Counted from the stretch's first letter, positions 1-12,300 are shown. The stretch is 64,000 nt of DNA from Strigops habroptila (GCF_004027225.2 NC_044279.2:40262744-40326743); one strand, 5' to 3'. Notes: generated from the sequence alone by a model not told the origin. Made by a program: numbers and translations.

Positions 1-20
1 GCAGCAGCACAGCAGCAGCT

Positions 21-330
21 GGGGTCGAGGTTGTTGAGCCGCATCTCTCCAGTCTACCTGCACCTCCGGCATGTGCCCAGTCTCTGACCACCTGAAGTGC
101 GGCGCGGCGAACGCGCTCAGTCCCGCTCCCCCGAAGCGCTCCGTTAACTTCACCTGCAATAAGACAGCACAGCGCAAAGCGCAGCCCGTCAGCCGAGGAA
201 AACCCGCGCCGGGAGCTCGTTCTCCCCGCCGGGGGCCGCGCTGCGGGGCCGGGGCTGGGACCGCGCGGGGGAGCGGGGCTCTGCCGCGCCAGGGGCGGGA
301 GCGGAGGGGTACCGGGGTGCGGGTCCGTAC
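21..330 (-). other. PHLDA1: Putative PHLDA1 intron in the 3' UTR
   Basis: Four bases after the PHLDA1 stop codon the minus strand reads ACCAG|GTACGG, a good donor with exon end at 331 and intron start at 330. Mammalian PHLDA1 also has a second exon carrying only 3' UTR. The best acceptor I see before the window edge is CTCGACCCCAG|CTGC, with the exon resuming at base 20. The donor is convincing. The acceptor is a guess, and the rest of the 3' UTR lies outside the window. Confidence 0.45.
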
Positions 331-335
331 CTGGT

Positions 336-806
336 CTATGCGGAGTTGGAGGCGCTGCGGAGGCGCGGTCCGTGGGGCTGCGCCAGGTGCTGCTGCTTCT
401 GCCGGGTGGAGCGGACGGCGAGGATGGCCTGGCGGTTCTTGTACTGCACCATCTGCAGCGTGATCGCCGCGTTCCAGCCCTGCTCCTGCGCGCACCGAAA
501 GTCGATCTCCTTCCCCTCGGCCATCACCACTGTGAAGTACACGTACTTGCCCTTCCGCTCCACGCAGTCCACCGTCTTCATGTTGGAGAAGTGCAGCTCC
601 TTGATCTTGGCCGTCGGCTCGGCCGGCAGCGGTGGCTGTTGTGGCTGCTGTTGCTGCTGCTGCTGCGGCGGCTGCTGTTTGGGGGGGGTGAGGAGCAGCC
701 CCTCCTCGGTGAGGATGCAGCGCTTCTTCTTCCAGAGCTGCAGGAGCCCGTCGCTCCTCTTCTCCAGCACTCCCTCCTTCACCGCCTTGCAGCCGCTCTC
801 CAACAT
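336..806 (-). CDS. PHLDA1: PHLDA1, pleckstrin homology-like domain family A member 1 (short form, 156 aa)
   Basis: The family binds phosphoinositides through a PH-like domain and is induced by growth factor, stress and T-cell signals to tune apoptosis and survival (also known as TDAG51). The frame starts at the ATG at 806-804 (MLESGCKAVKEG) and ends in a TAG at 336-338. The PH-like domain spans about residues 10-134, with the diagnostic stretches EKRSDGLLQLWKKK, LHFSNMKTVDCVERKGKY and DFRCAQEQGWNAAITLQMVQ. A glutamine/proline-rich insert (about residues 44-60) interrupts it, as in mammals. The C-terminus RLRSASNSA matches the mammalian end, but the long Pro-Gln/Pro-His repeat region before it is missing. 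I chose the ATG at 806 because it is the first in-frame ATG; it has A at -3. Upstream codons stay open but hold no ATG. Recognition is by remembered family sequence, and is very secure for the PH domain. Confidence 0.95.
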   Translation of the reverse strand: MLESGCKAVKEGVLEKRSDGLLQLWKKKRCILTEEGLLLTPPKQQPPQQQQQQQPQQPPLPAEPTAKIKELHFSNMKTVDCVERKGKYVYFTVVMAEGKEIDFRCAQEQGWNAAITLQMVQYKNRQAILAVRSTRQKQQHLAQPHGPRLRSASNSA

Positions 807-817
807 CCTCCTCGCAT
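779..817 (-). CDS. Overlapping upstream ORF of PHLDA1 (12 codons)
   Basis: An ATG at 817-815 lies 11 bases upstream of the PHLDA1 start in another frame and runs 12 codons to a TGA at 779-781. It is therefore still open when it passes the main ATG at 806. Its context is weak (C at -3), so ribosomes would mostly scan past it to the PHLDA1 ATG, which has A at -3. It may dampen translation. That it is used is inference. Confidence 0.4.
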   Translation of the reverse strand: MRGGCWRAAARR

Positions 818-1237
818 GGGCCGGCGGGGCCAAGGGCCTCCGCCCGCAGGGGCTGTGCTCGGGGGGCAGGCGGCACCAGCCGATGACCCGCCGCCCCGCG
901 CCGGCGCCGCGCCGGAGGGCCGGGAGCGCCCCGGCCCGCAGGGAGCGGAGCGGCTGCCGCCCGTGCCGCGGCGTGGCGGGCGCGCTGCCGGTGCGGGCGG
1001 CTCTGGCGGCGGCTTTTCCCTCCCCGCCGCTTTTGAACGCGCCTTCCCCTCCCCAGAGTGACACCCAGCGGAAAAGGCGGCTCCTCCCGCCGGCACCGGG
1101 GAAGCCCGGCCCGGCCGCTGCCCCTGCCCTGCTGCGCTCCCCGACGTTGCGAGCCCGGCCCGGACCTGCCGCCCCTCCGGCCCCGGGCGGTGGCGAGGAC
1201 AGACCGCGGAGGTGCTGCGGGAAGGGCTGCCCCGCTC

Positions 1238-1243
1238 TATTTA
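1238..1243 (-). promoter_or_regulatory. PHLDA1: TATA-like box of PHLDA1
   Basis: The minus strand reads CTAAATAGAG at 1244-1235; TAAATA is a TATA variant, and the decamer also resembles a loose CArG box. A start about 30 bases downstream would fall near 1,213, giving a 5' UTR of about 400 bases to the ATG at 806. The start position is inferred. Confidence 0.4.
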
Positions 1244-1410
1244 GCTACCGGTGGCCTCAGAGCGGGATTAATGTAACCATTCAGATGCGCTGCAGCGCTC
1301 ATGTGCTTCCCCCAGGGTGTGCCAGCAGCATGTGCTCGGAACTGAGGTCCTCAGCCTGCCTCCTCCCCGCCGCGGGAACAACAGCAAGAACCCCCCCTTC
1401 TGGGTGTTTT

Positions 1411-1425
1411 TGACTCAAGTCCAAT
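1411..1425. promoter_or_regulatory. AP-1 site next to a CCAAT box upstream of PHLDA1
   Basis: TGACTCA at 1411-1417 is a perfect AP-1/TRE core, followed four bases on by CCAAT at 1421-1425. They lie about 200 bases upstream of the inferred PHLDA1 start. This fits the known rapid induction of PHLDA1 by mitogen and stress signals. Occupancy is inference. Confidence 0.4.
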
Positions 1426-4400
1426 AAAACCGTGTTGCCAGTTTTCAGCGGCACCGATATTTAAACCATCATCGCTCCATTTAACAAAGGAAACAGCCTG
1501 ACACACAACCTGGCACAACAGCTTTAGCCCTACGCTTTCAGTGCTCCCGACTGTGCCTCGGAGAAGCAGCATCTACTGTATATATAAAATTATATATAAA
1601 ATAAATCTTTACTTGCTGCAGCAGTTTGAGTAACATCCAAAGAAAGCAAGTATCCATACCACTTCCTAGAGGAAACACTAGAACCTCAGTACTTGGAAAT
1701 TTCACAAGTAGACTGGGAAAAAGAGCCCAAACAAAACCAAGCTGGCAAAGAAGTAGGACCATTTTTCTTGTAACTCTCTGCTTTGTTGCCAAGCATTTGC
1801 TTATTGTTTGGATTCTCTCCTGAGATTAGCTTTTAAATTCATTTATTTGAGTAGAAAAGTGACCTCAGGTTAACATTAAACTATTTACTTTTAAGTCCTT
1901 TGATGTATTCGATGTAAATCAAAAAGCCCACATAACTGAATTTGGCTGGCAACGCCGATGTAAACTGAAGGCTGGAAGTTTCAGACTCTGAGAGCATTAG
2001 GTTTTTTAAACATCTATTTAACATGGCCATAAAAATAAAAACCCTTCTCACAGTAATCTTGGCAGCGAGGAAGCAGATCATGTAGCATAGGTCAGTGGGA
2101 GCACATTAGGGGAAAAAAACCTCAGTATTAATGATAACTTTAAGGCAGTTTATCTCTGATAACATTCTAAAATGAGTTTCCTCCTATAATCTTTTCTTCC
2201 TGAAGTTCCAAGTTAATTTTGATAAGTTGTTGAGGGGCAAACAATTAAGCTAATAACAGCAATTAAGATTATTTAAGCTGTTTTACCTTTCCTGAGGTAA
2301 CTGGAAGACACTCAAATCAGTAATAAAAGCAACTTGCTAGCCACAAACTGAACAAAAAAGAAACACTTATTTATCTAAATAACAGTTCTTAAAGCTTAAG
2401 ATACGCACTATGAGATCCAGTTCATCCTCACAACCATCTTACACCTATTTTAAGAGGCCCCTGCTCATTTTCAAAAGATCTGAACACCATTCACGATTGT
2501 CTCGATCTGCAGCTCATCACCATTTAAGCCTAAATCCCCCAGTGCAAATATTTGTGGCTTCAGCTGCTGGTGCACATACAATGAGCCTCACACACGGCTT
2601 GAACAAGACAAGAGAACTCCTTGCCTTTTCACCTGATGTGCTTTACCACCTATTTCTTCACTTCTGTGTCACATGAGCAAGGACTTAATTTTGCAGTTGT
2701 CAAGCTAAAACATAAACTGGTTAAAATGCATTCACCTAGACCAAACAACTGCATTAAGAAAACAAGTTAATGTAACACACAGGGCATTGAACTAAACCTA
2801 TAGAAGACTTAATTTCTCATAATTCACCTGGTCAGTTTTGGTTGCAGGTCCATTGCTGTAGGTGAGTAGTAGTTTGATTCCAAGGACATGCACTAACCAG
2901 CAGTCTGGAAACTCGCACTAGACTTAGGAGTTCCACACATCAGTCTGTAACAAGCACTCAAGAACCTTTTGCCGCTTGGAACACTGCCCTGTAACACTTA
3001 AGGACATTAGCACATAATCTATATATTTTAATGTGAGCTTTTTTGCTTGTTCTCAGTGCTAATAGCAATTTGTGATTAATCAAAGCAAAAAAGTGAGACA
3101 AGTGCAAATGCCAAAAGACTTTCAAATATACAGGAGAGAGGGACTAAATTCATTCTACTTTGGCCTCCCACGGCATAAAGTTTGCAGAAGTGTTGTCAGA
3201 TTTTTAACCCAACTCTAAACACTGACGGACATACTCTGCTAATGTATAGACTCACAACAACTCCTCTTTATTCCTGGTGAAATTCACCTACGCATGTGAT
3301 CAGAAGTAAACATGCAAAACATCAATTTGAACTTGTACTCTGTAAGCCAACAAGTAGTAACAGCCATTAAAAATACACTACACATTTGACCAAAACCACC
3401 AGATCAGTCAAAAGCTAGGAGACTAGGGCAAGATTTCATGCTAAAAGAACAAAATAACCCAAATTAATTGTGCAGAATTTGCCAATAAAGGATAACAAAC
3501 TTCATTTGCCCAGATGGAAGTCACAACTAAACTTCTGGAAATGGTTCTTACACTAGTATTTTGAAAAAACATATTCAACACAGTTAAGCACATTACATTA
3601 TCCCACTGAGATTTTAAATATATATTTAAACCAATGCAATTATGCAATTATATTACATTTTCCATGTCTGCTACCTTTATTGAAGTTCCACTGAAGACTA
3701 TTGCAGGTTCTGCATCCATTCCTCCCAAAATATCTGATGTGCAGATGCCTCCTACTGACAAACCTGAAATACTACAACCTGAAAAAAAATTGATCCTTGA
3801 AAGTCTGTACATCTAAGATGGATTTATTCCTTAACAAGTTTTTCCTTTTCCCTGTCCAAAGTTCATACTGGTAACAGAAATGTTCGGTTGTTAGATACGC
3901 TTGTCTCCTATATCAAGAGCTCCTTAAGTTAGACTTAAGTAGTTGAAATTTTCTACATGTAACCTTAATTAAAGAGTAGTTACGGAACAAGTAATGAGCA
4001 TTCTTTTTAAATCCTGAGACAAGTTAAACACTGTTTTGGGAAGCCACCGTGAAAGACTAAAAAAGCCAATAATTTTACTAGTGTTTCCCTGGGTAACGAG
4101 TTTGCCTGACACCAACTCTCAACTGTTTTAGTTTCAAAGGGATGCTAACGTTCTGACTGACAACCCTTAAGCGTGATCATTTCTTCCATTACTGAGAAGT
4201 GGCTATAACAGAAAAATGGTTAAGAGGAAAACCCAAAGGAAGTACGAGCTGGTCATTGCTAGACAGAAGGAAGGGTCAAAGGTTGAGAAATACAAGACAA
4301 ATGAATGTGTTGCAATGTATGATTAAAGCAATTAGTAAGTGATTACTTATTTTTCTTGACCTTTACCATCTCCCAGTAATCTCACTGGAACATGCTACTG

Positions 4401-7400
4401 ACTGAACACTGGAGCACTGAACATGTCGTCCTGGGGGCAGATTTTTCCTTTCATGAACTCACTCTCCCAGACACCTGTATATACCCCATAGTAAACCAGC
4501 CATAGATAGATGCAAGATTTATCATAACTATCAACCATACTGCCCTGGACCTTAGCATACCCTGTAACCCATGGCAGTACCAAACAAAGAAACTTTGTCT
4601 ATTTGTGTCTATTTGTGCAATGGTCAGACTATTAGCATTGCAGCTGCTCCAGCCTGGCTTTTCCAAAGAACTCGCTCTTCAGAGATAGAGGTATTCCAAA
4701 AACATTAAAAAGCACTTAAACGTATGTTGTAAAGCACAAGCCAGCTTCCAAGAGGGTTTAAAAGTTTGTCAGATTTGACCACCACAATAAAACATGGTGT
4801 GAGTTCAGAACATACCGTTTCTCATCAGTTGCAAGGTAAACAGAAGTTTGGGCAGATAATCGCACTCTTTGAGCCTATAAAAGCAAAGCTCACAACAGCT
4901 AAGTTCAGGAACTAAGCCCTCTGTACAGTTGCAGAGACAACTCTTCTTGTCAACTCAGCACACTAGTTGGATACCTTGGAGAACAAGACCCCTTCTGCCA
5001 CAGCCCCACACTCCCTGGGCACCCAACTCCTGGCATACACCAAGCAGACCCAAATGTGGAGTAGCTTATCTTTTGCTTGGTGCGCTGTGTCTTGTCCGCT
5101 TTGCTTGCTCCAATTTTCCTACAGAAGCTGAGACAAAGGCCACATGTGGAAGACTACTAGGTCTGAGCAGAGGCCTAACAGGGATTTAAGGAGTGATGAG
5201 CCAAGTCTTGTCCAACATGCCACACAGACAAACTTCTAACTCCTCTTGATAGTGTACAGAAGTAAGACTTATTATTTTCAGTAGATTTATGTTCACTTTA
5301 GGTAAGCATTAGCAATTAAGTTATTCATCGCTCTCTTGAAAACTTGCAGGGAGCCAGTGCATCTCAAACAGAACTGAGCAGCTAAGAAATGAAACTGAAG
5401 GTGTGGTAATGATTTCTCTGACCTGCACAAGTTTTGGATTGGATTCATCTGCACAGCATGAAGAAGTGCTGTAGAGCCAACATCTGTGTCTCTAGCCCCA
5501 GCCCAGCAGGCCATTAAGGCTGTTAGGCACAGAAATGCCTTCATCAGACTGTCCCCTTTCTACTGAGAAGTTTAGCATTTTGTTTCCCTATGCCACTGTG
5601 AATCCCACAGAACAATCCTCCTGCCCAACACAAGGCAAAAGGAAATCTCTGGCAGACAACTTAATAATCATCTATTTGTATCCAAGTTCCCTATCAATTT
5701 CTGAATCAGGTCTACAACAATGGGCCTTTAAAACACAGAGAAAGTTTAGGTACCAGCTTGAAGGCAAAGATTAACACATTTGATTCTCGCAGTTTTCCAT
5801 CTTCTGCTGTTTGTGGGGGGTTTTGGTATGTTTGGGGTTTTTTTTTGGGGAGGTGGTGGTTTTTTGTTTGTTTTCATTTAACAAATAAAATCATGTCAAA
5901 ATTACAATCTCTGCTGTAGCTTGGGAAACATAAGTTCCAAGAGTCCAACTAAGAATCTGAGCTTATGAAGCTAGTTAGCTGTAGGAGACAATGGTAAGAA
6001 GCACTGCTATGCCTACTGTTTAAATAATCCAAGGTAACATTTCTAACTACACTTGACATCACCCTTCTCCAGACAGTAAAACATGAGAATGCTAAGCTTA
6101 AGTCTGGTCTACTTTATTTCAGGATAGTTTTGAGTTAATTTATTGTTTTTAATGTTAACAAAGTTATACCAGACAGGAACACGCTTAAGTGCCAATGAAA
6201 GCTAACCTACATTTGCTGAAAGTGTAGAACTACCAAAAGAAGGATCCTTCTCCATCAAGCATAAGCTCTGAGCACCCTTCCCTGTCTTTCAAGGTCTCAG
6301 TTAATTCTCCTGCCATTTTCTTCACCAACCCCCCATTCTTCCCATTCAAACAGCAACCAAAACTGGACAGAAGACACCTTTACACAGATCTTAAATTTGG
6401 GTGCAGTACTGCAACAACTGATCAAGAAATCTTATTTCAGTGACACATTTTCCTAGCTCGAACGTGTTAACAAGGTAACTGATCCCCCTCAAATACTAAA
6501 TGAAGAGTTTCTCTACTGCTGGTATAAACCCATGAGAAGTGAAAAGAAGGAGTCACAATACGCCAATCAATGTTGAAAGTTTAATGTTCCTGCTACATAC
6601 TGCCTTTCAGAATTGCTAAACAAGTGTGTTTGAGCACAAAACTACGTTAAGCACCAAAACAGTTTTTATTTAACTGACACCGTAAGAACTGGCACCTCAT
6701 TTTGTATGATTATATCCTTCCTTTTGCTGCAGTCTGCAGAGCACAAGAACTGCTGATTTAGAACTAGCAAGTCAATCTAGAGAGCAGCTTACCAAAAATC
6801 TGTTGACAGAGATGGATTCACGGCTCTGGATCTTGCAGGCTGCAGGTGAGCTTTGACATCTACAAACTCCCCTTTTCAAATACTGTATCCCATTGTATGA
6901 TACGAAGATATTCAATGAGAAAGCCATCGAAAATTTCTTAACAGTGACTTCTGAAATTCATTGGACAACTTTCAACAGTGCTTTCTCTTTTTAAGATACA
7001 TTTGCCAAATGCCGTTAGTAAAAATGGGCTAGATCTAAGTAAGGACTTCAGAGACTTCTCATATCCAAAAGTATGAACCCCAAAGCCCTGTATTAATGAC
7101 TGCTCAAGCTCATAACATACCATCTCCACATGCCCTGAATTTTAAGTTTAAGCTTCACCCTGGGAGACATTCAGAAAAGAGACTAAGTGAAAAACAACTG
7201 GCAGGGTCAGGACCTATATCACAAGAACACAACCATGTCTATACTTTAACACACAGCTACCGTATTGTGTGATGTTAACCTTTCCTTACTCTATTTTTCT
7301 ACACTATGATCTATGTGTTACCTAAAAAACACTTATGAGCACAGCTTCAACAGTACTGTTCTACACACACATGGCAAGAGCTCCTGCTCCCAACTCCATG

Positions 7401-7885
7401 GAGAGGAAAAAGATGAAGCCTGACGGATTCTGAAATGAAGCAGTGTGGCATTTGAGCCTTCAAGGAATTAACAGACAGAAAATAAAAATCATTTTAGTCA
7501 GAGCACATTTGACCTTCCTTTCAGGCACGCTGAGGATTCAGAAGGACACTTGGGATAAGCTTCATTCTGTATTACTTACCCTCCAAGCAAGAGACATGCT
7601 AAAGAAACTCTTCTACCGGCCTTATCCTCCTGTGCCTGTTGCCTCCTGCTTGCCCTACTCTTTTCAGCCCTTTAATCCTTTACAGCTAAGTCCATATATC
7701 AGTGGCAAGGAAACAAACAAACAAACAGAAAAGCAAGAAAAAGAGTGAGCAGCCACTGCAGAAATGGATCTGTGGCTAGCTGGATCTTTCTTTCCAACCC
7801 TACAAGGACCTTCCCATCCCTCGAAAAGTTATCTGGGCGCTTTCTTATAAGATCAGAATTTCTAGAGTTATGTGAATGACAAAAC
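1426..7885. other. Intergenic region between PHLDA1 and the NAP1L1 3' end
   Basis: AT-rich DNA with no coding exon that I recognise; the open frames are short and lack family motifs. It includes an 18-bp AT palindrome at 3613-3630, a G/T-rich tract at 5809-5876, and several AATAAA signals on the minus strand that could end longer NAP1L1 transcripts (for example near 6,665 and 6,115). Part of this region may therefore be extended 3' UTR. Confidence 0.5.
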
Positions 7886-7905
7886 TGCACAGAATACAGT
7901 AGCAT

Positions 7906-7911
7906 TTTATT
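7906..7911 (-). terminator. NAP1L1: Candidate poly(A) signal of NAP1L1 (distal)
   Basis: The minus strand carries CAATAAAATGC, followed within about 30 bases by a U/GU-rich stretch (TGTATTCTGTGCAGTTTTG). This would give a 3' UTR of about 1.4 kb. It is one of several AATAAA hexamers downstream of the stop, so the choice is uncertain. Confidence 0.35.
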
Positions 7912-8652
7912 GACTGGGAAAACTCAAATAGAAGGCATCAGGTCATAGTTTCTTCAAACTGAATGCATTCAAATCCACATCTCACCAGCACCTCCACTTC
8001 TACACTAGAGATAAGGTTATCATGAGAATGATCATCTAAGCCCATGTTTCAGCTGACAATGAACATTAATACAGACAAAGTATGAACCAGAATGTGCAGA
8101 TATAAACATAGGGAACAAAACTTCAGGTGAGGAGAGGGGATTCCCTTGAGGTTTGTTTTCTCTCTGTAGATGCTTGACACAGTGAGTACAAAGTAGAATA
8201 CAGCTAAGTGCTCTAGCACTCCTTTAGGCTGCAGGACAGGTTTTGTTCAGGACAACCTAGCTCTGTCTACACAGAAATCCAAGGCACCTTTCTCTTGGCT
8301 CCAGAATTCATACTAATGACCACTGCCTTAGTCAGGCACAGCAATACCGAAGTCCTTTATCAGATCTAGCCCCACTTTGAAAACCTTGTCTTCTTCAAAA
8401 TGGCAGTGTTGACCAATTACTGAAACATCTAGCTCAGATTCACAAGTATCACACTGCAAGTGGAAAGTATGGCTCGAACTTTCCAAACTATTGTGTTTGG
8501 TTTTAAAATGCTATATAATTTACTTCTCAGTAACTCTCAACTTTTGTTTCTAGTAAAGAGTGAACTGCAGCATGAAAGATATGCCTTACCAGTTTACACA
8601 TGCAGATACACACATCATAATAAAACAAGACTAGCTTCTGAAAATACTAGGT

Positions 8653-8658
8653 TTTATT
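8653..8658 (-). terminator. NAP1L1: Candidate poly(A) signal of NAP1L1 (proximal)
   Basis: AATAAA on the minus strand (context TGAATAAAACC), about 670 bases past the stop codon. It would give a short 3' UTR. No strong GU-rich element was noted directly after it. Confidence 0.3.
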
Positions 8659-9323
8659 CACACCCCAGTGGTAAACAATAACCTTAATATGATGACTAGG
8701 TTTCTTTTGTAGATCACTATGTCACATAAAATACAAAACTCATAGCATAAACAAGCTGACAGTTATGAATGTTTAATGTGGTCTCATTGGAAATTAAACA
8801 AGTTATACTAATCTTCTCAAGTAGTCAAATTCAAAATGCATCATCATCTCCTAGTTAGTACAAGTCACTGCCAGTTCTATAACAAAGTAATGAAGGCACA
8901 GCTAGTGCAAGCAGACTTAAACCCATTCCGACTACTGGGCTGAAAAATACTTTGGTTGGTTCTTCAGGAGAGAGTTTTCTCTAGACAAATATTGGTCTCA
9001 GTTAACAGTTCTGATAATCTTCACAGCTGCAGTCTAATAGCTACATGACAAAGACTTCACAAGAACCAAACTATGTAGCAATGAATTCACATTCATGCTT
9101 TAGGGGATTTACTGCATTCTACATATTGGCAGAAAATTATACTTTTAAAATGCTAGGTAGATTGAACCTACATTTTAAACTGGTTCTTATGTGGTTGATT
9201 TCTTTTTTTAACAAATTGGTTACTTAATTCTACCAAGATACAAAACATAAGGCTGTAAGTAACTAATAGTTGTGTTTAGGCTATTACAGTGCAGGTAATC
9301 CTCAAGGCCACATACACACTGCT

Positions 9324-9359
9324 TCACTGCTGCTTGCATTCTGCTGGGTTTTGATCCTT
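9324..9359 (-). CDS. NAP1L1: NAP1L1 exon 15 (C-terminus, residues 383-393)
   Basis: Encodes KDQNPAECKQQ and a TGA at 9326-9324. Acceptor TTTTTCTCAACAG|AAGG. The final CKQQ is the prenylation box known in mammalian NAP1L1, and it is identical here. Confidence 0.96.
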   Translation of the reverse strand, partial: KDQNPAECKQQ

Positions 9360-12300
9360 CTGTTGAGAAAAAAGGAAATATCAGTTTAGAGATATTAGTG
9401 TTTTAAAACAACTATTAATATCACTAAGCCTACTTTCTCAAGTTCCAGTATTCTTCTTTCATCTTTTCTCTTTAATTAATTACCTACTATTAGTAATACC
9501 ACTGTCTTTAGATGTGGCAACATAACACAAGAAGCCCATCTTGCAGATGTTTCATTGTGATTCCAAAACCTTCTTGAATAGGAAGCAATTTGAATACACT
9601 ATAGCAGATGAAACACAGGCTGTACACTTCGATTAACAGTTCTATACCCTACATCCTTCTAGGTACAATACTGAGATTATGTAATTCTTTCAAGAGTATT
9701 TTGATTGTGGCTCAAACCACTCCTACTGAAAAACATGCTGCCTCCTCATTCGAAATTGCAAGCGCATTTTGCAGCAGACATTTTTTGTTCACAGACTTCA
9801 TCTTCCTGACTGCAACTCTAAGCTCCCACCATCAGATGCTTTCAGGTGGCCAAATACACCTTTTCCTCAGCTAGGAAAAATCTATGAACCAAGTAGCTCA
9901 CAATCACTTTCTCAGCAAACTGAGCTGAACTAGTGACTTGCCTTTCCCATGGAAGAAGAAAGCAGGCAGTTGCTCTCAGCTGTTCACATTTCAGTACTTG
10001 GCTGTAAACACATTCCTGAACCTTCACTTTTACCTCAAGCAATCAGACTTGCTATTTATTTATTTATCCTGAAGAAGCCTCAGTTTTGTACTCTGCTGGA
10101 AAAATCTGTGCCAGCTTGGGACAGATTCCCAAAACTGAACCTAGATTATGCAGTTCTCTGTGTGGCCTTACAATTATAGAACATTTTCACCATTAGCAGC
10201 AACTTGCTGCAAGACAAGTTGATAGAAAACCAAGCCTGACTAATTTCAGTGCTCAAAGCCAAAAGTCCCTTCTACAAAATGATTCTTGGAGAAAGAACTT
10301 CAAAAAAGTTGCTCTACCATTATTAGTCTGTCAGAACTGGGACAGAAATAGCCTTAGCCAAAATATGCTCACCTTAGGAACTACTGATTAAGCATTTAAA
10401 CTAAAAAGTCAAGATTTAACCTACATAAATTTTTGACTGTTGAGTATGCATATACAAAGTTCAAACATTCTTTATAATTCCTTACTTTGGGGTCATAATC
10501 AGGATCATTTTCTTCATCTGCTTCTTCTTCCCCCTCCTGAAAGAAAACACTTGTTTATATTTCTCTAGCTTATACACATGCAGCTTCCTGAGCCATTTTC
10601 ATTAAAATTAAGATTAAATTATACACTTAAATACATTACCACATATTGCATTAGTTGGCCCTCCACAAAGCACATCATCTTTTGACATCAGTTGCAACTT
10701 AATTTCTAAGATAACTTAGGGTTGTCTTCATTTGTTTTGGGGTTTGGTTTTTTTTTTTGTTAGGTTTAAGTACTCACCCTACACCCACGAAATGATGTGT
10801 TGTATCTTATATTCATAAGCAATACTTAAACTTAGTGTCTAGAGCATTAAAAAACTAAAGGAACTCTTATTTCATATAAACTATAAAAGGGAAATTATTT
10901 AAATCAAGGCCATCTGTCAACTTACCTCATCATCTGCCTCTTCACCTTCTTCATCGTACTAGGAGAGAAAATAAAAAGGTTTTGATAGGATCATAAATGC
11001 AGCCATTTATGGCTCAAGTACAGCCAGATACCATACATGCCAGGGACCATATGGTATTGTGCTCCAAGAGAACTTCCTATTGACAGACTTCAAAGTGTTT
11101 TCTGTATCCGCATGAGCAATGTTCAATCTCTTAAGCTATGCTCTGGCAGAGAAAACCATCTAGATTAAGTTCCTTACATGCAACACTGGAAGAGCTTATT
11201 AGATTGCGATAAGCCTTCTGGTCTTAGAGTGGAGTGTCTCAAAGCCTAAGGCAATCTGTGCAGTCAGTTACTTCCCTCTCCTACCTCCCCCAGCCAAGGC
11301 TTTGGGCTAAGAGCTACCATTTTACATTCTAAAAATAAATTTTAAGGCAGGACTTACCTAAGCTATCTTAACTGTCAAACTGTCCTTGTTTGTGCAGAGG
11401 CAAGAAAATATTTTATCCATATAAAGTTCTGGGGTTTTGTGGTTTATTTTGCAAGCTTAGCTCTTTTAAAGCACTTAGTTCAAGCTTTTGCAGAGCTCAC
11501 TTCGAATATTTTCATGATTTGAATGTGCTCATCTATCATTTTCTGATAAGAATACCCTCCAAAAGGATCAGGCTTGAATCCCAAGGAACTTGGTTGCACA
11601 GTATCAGTGTAAGCACAAAGAACAGGCTGAGCAGATAGATAGACTAATTTGGTCTCTGGCAGCTCATTATAGCTCTACCAAAGTATTGGGTACGCCACCC
11701 TAGGAATGCCTTACACACAAAATCCTCCTCAGACATCCTCTAAATGTTCAGCTTCTACCACTCCTTTTGCAACAAACCTCTGAAGTCACTACTTCAAAGC
11801 TGAATTATTTTTGTGCTGCTCTTTATTCCAGGAAGTTCAGCTGAAACTAATGTTGATACATCCCATTCTAAAAACACTAACATTTTAAGTCAGAAATTAC
11901 CCCAAAATCTTTAAGCAGCTTTATTTCAAAGTTTTTAGCATTTTGAAAGAACATTATACTTACATCATCATCGTCATCTTCAATAGCTTCTCCTGTGAAG
12001 TACAATACTGATCGGGGGACTATACGTTCACGCAAGAAATGACCTATTTCAAAGTCTGCAGCAAGGATTGCCTCAGCATCATCATCCTGCATAAAACAAC
12101 ATTATTTCCTAAACCATAAACTGTTAACTATTTTTGACACAAAACCACAAGTTGCACACACTTTGATGTGGCCAGATTTATACAAATCCCATGTGCTGGC
12201 TTTTTTTTGATTCAGGACTTGCTTTATAAAATTTAAATTGTGGAGCCATGTTTTATACTATATACAGCCTATATGCATTATGCAGAGGGGGGCTGCTTCT

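Larger units (their letters stand above)
90..1255. promoter_or_regulatory. CpG island over PHLDA1
   Basis: This stretch is strongly GC-rich with frequent CpG, in contrast to the AT-rich DNA that begins after about 1,400. It covers the single coding exon, the start region and the donor of PHLDA1, as expected for an island promoter. Several long open frames on both strands here are products of base composition. Confidence 0.8.
7890..9323 (-). other. NAP1L1: Inferred 3' UTR of NAP1L1
   Basis: This follows the NAP1L1 stop codon (9324-9326) in the last exon. It is AT-rich and non-coding, with no splice signals I could support. The end is taken at the distal poly(A) signal and could be shorter or longer. 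Confidence 0.45.

Noticed and set aside
807..1064. N-terminal extension of PHLDA1 from 1,064
   Set aside because: The codon there is GTG, not ATG; the first in-frame ATG is at 806. Kept only as a finding.
346..1413. Plus-strand open frame of 355 codons over PHLDA1
   Set aside because: It is antisense to PHLDA1 in a CpG island where stops are rare. It has no known domain, and the polyCys stretch merely mirrors the CAG repeat.
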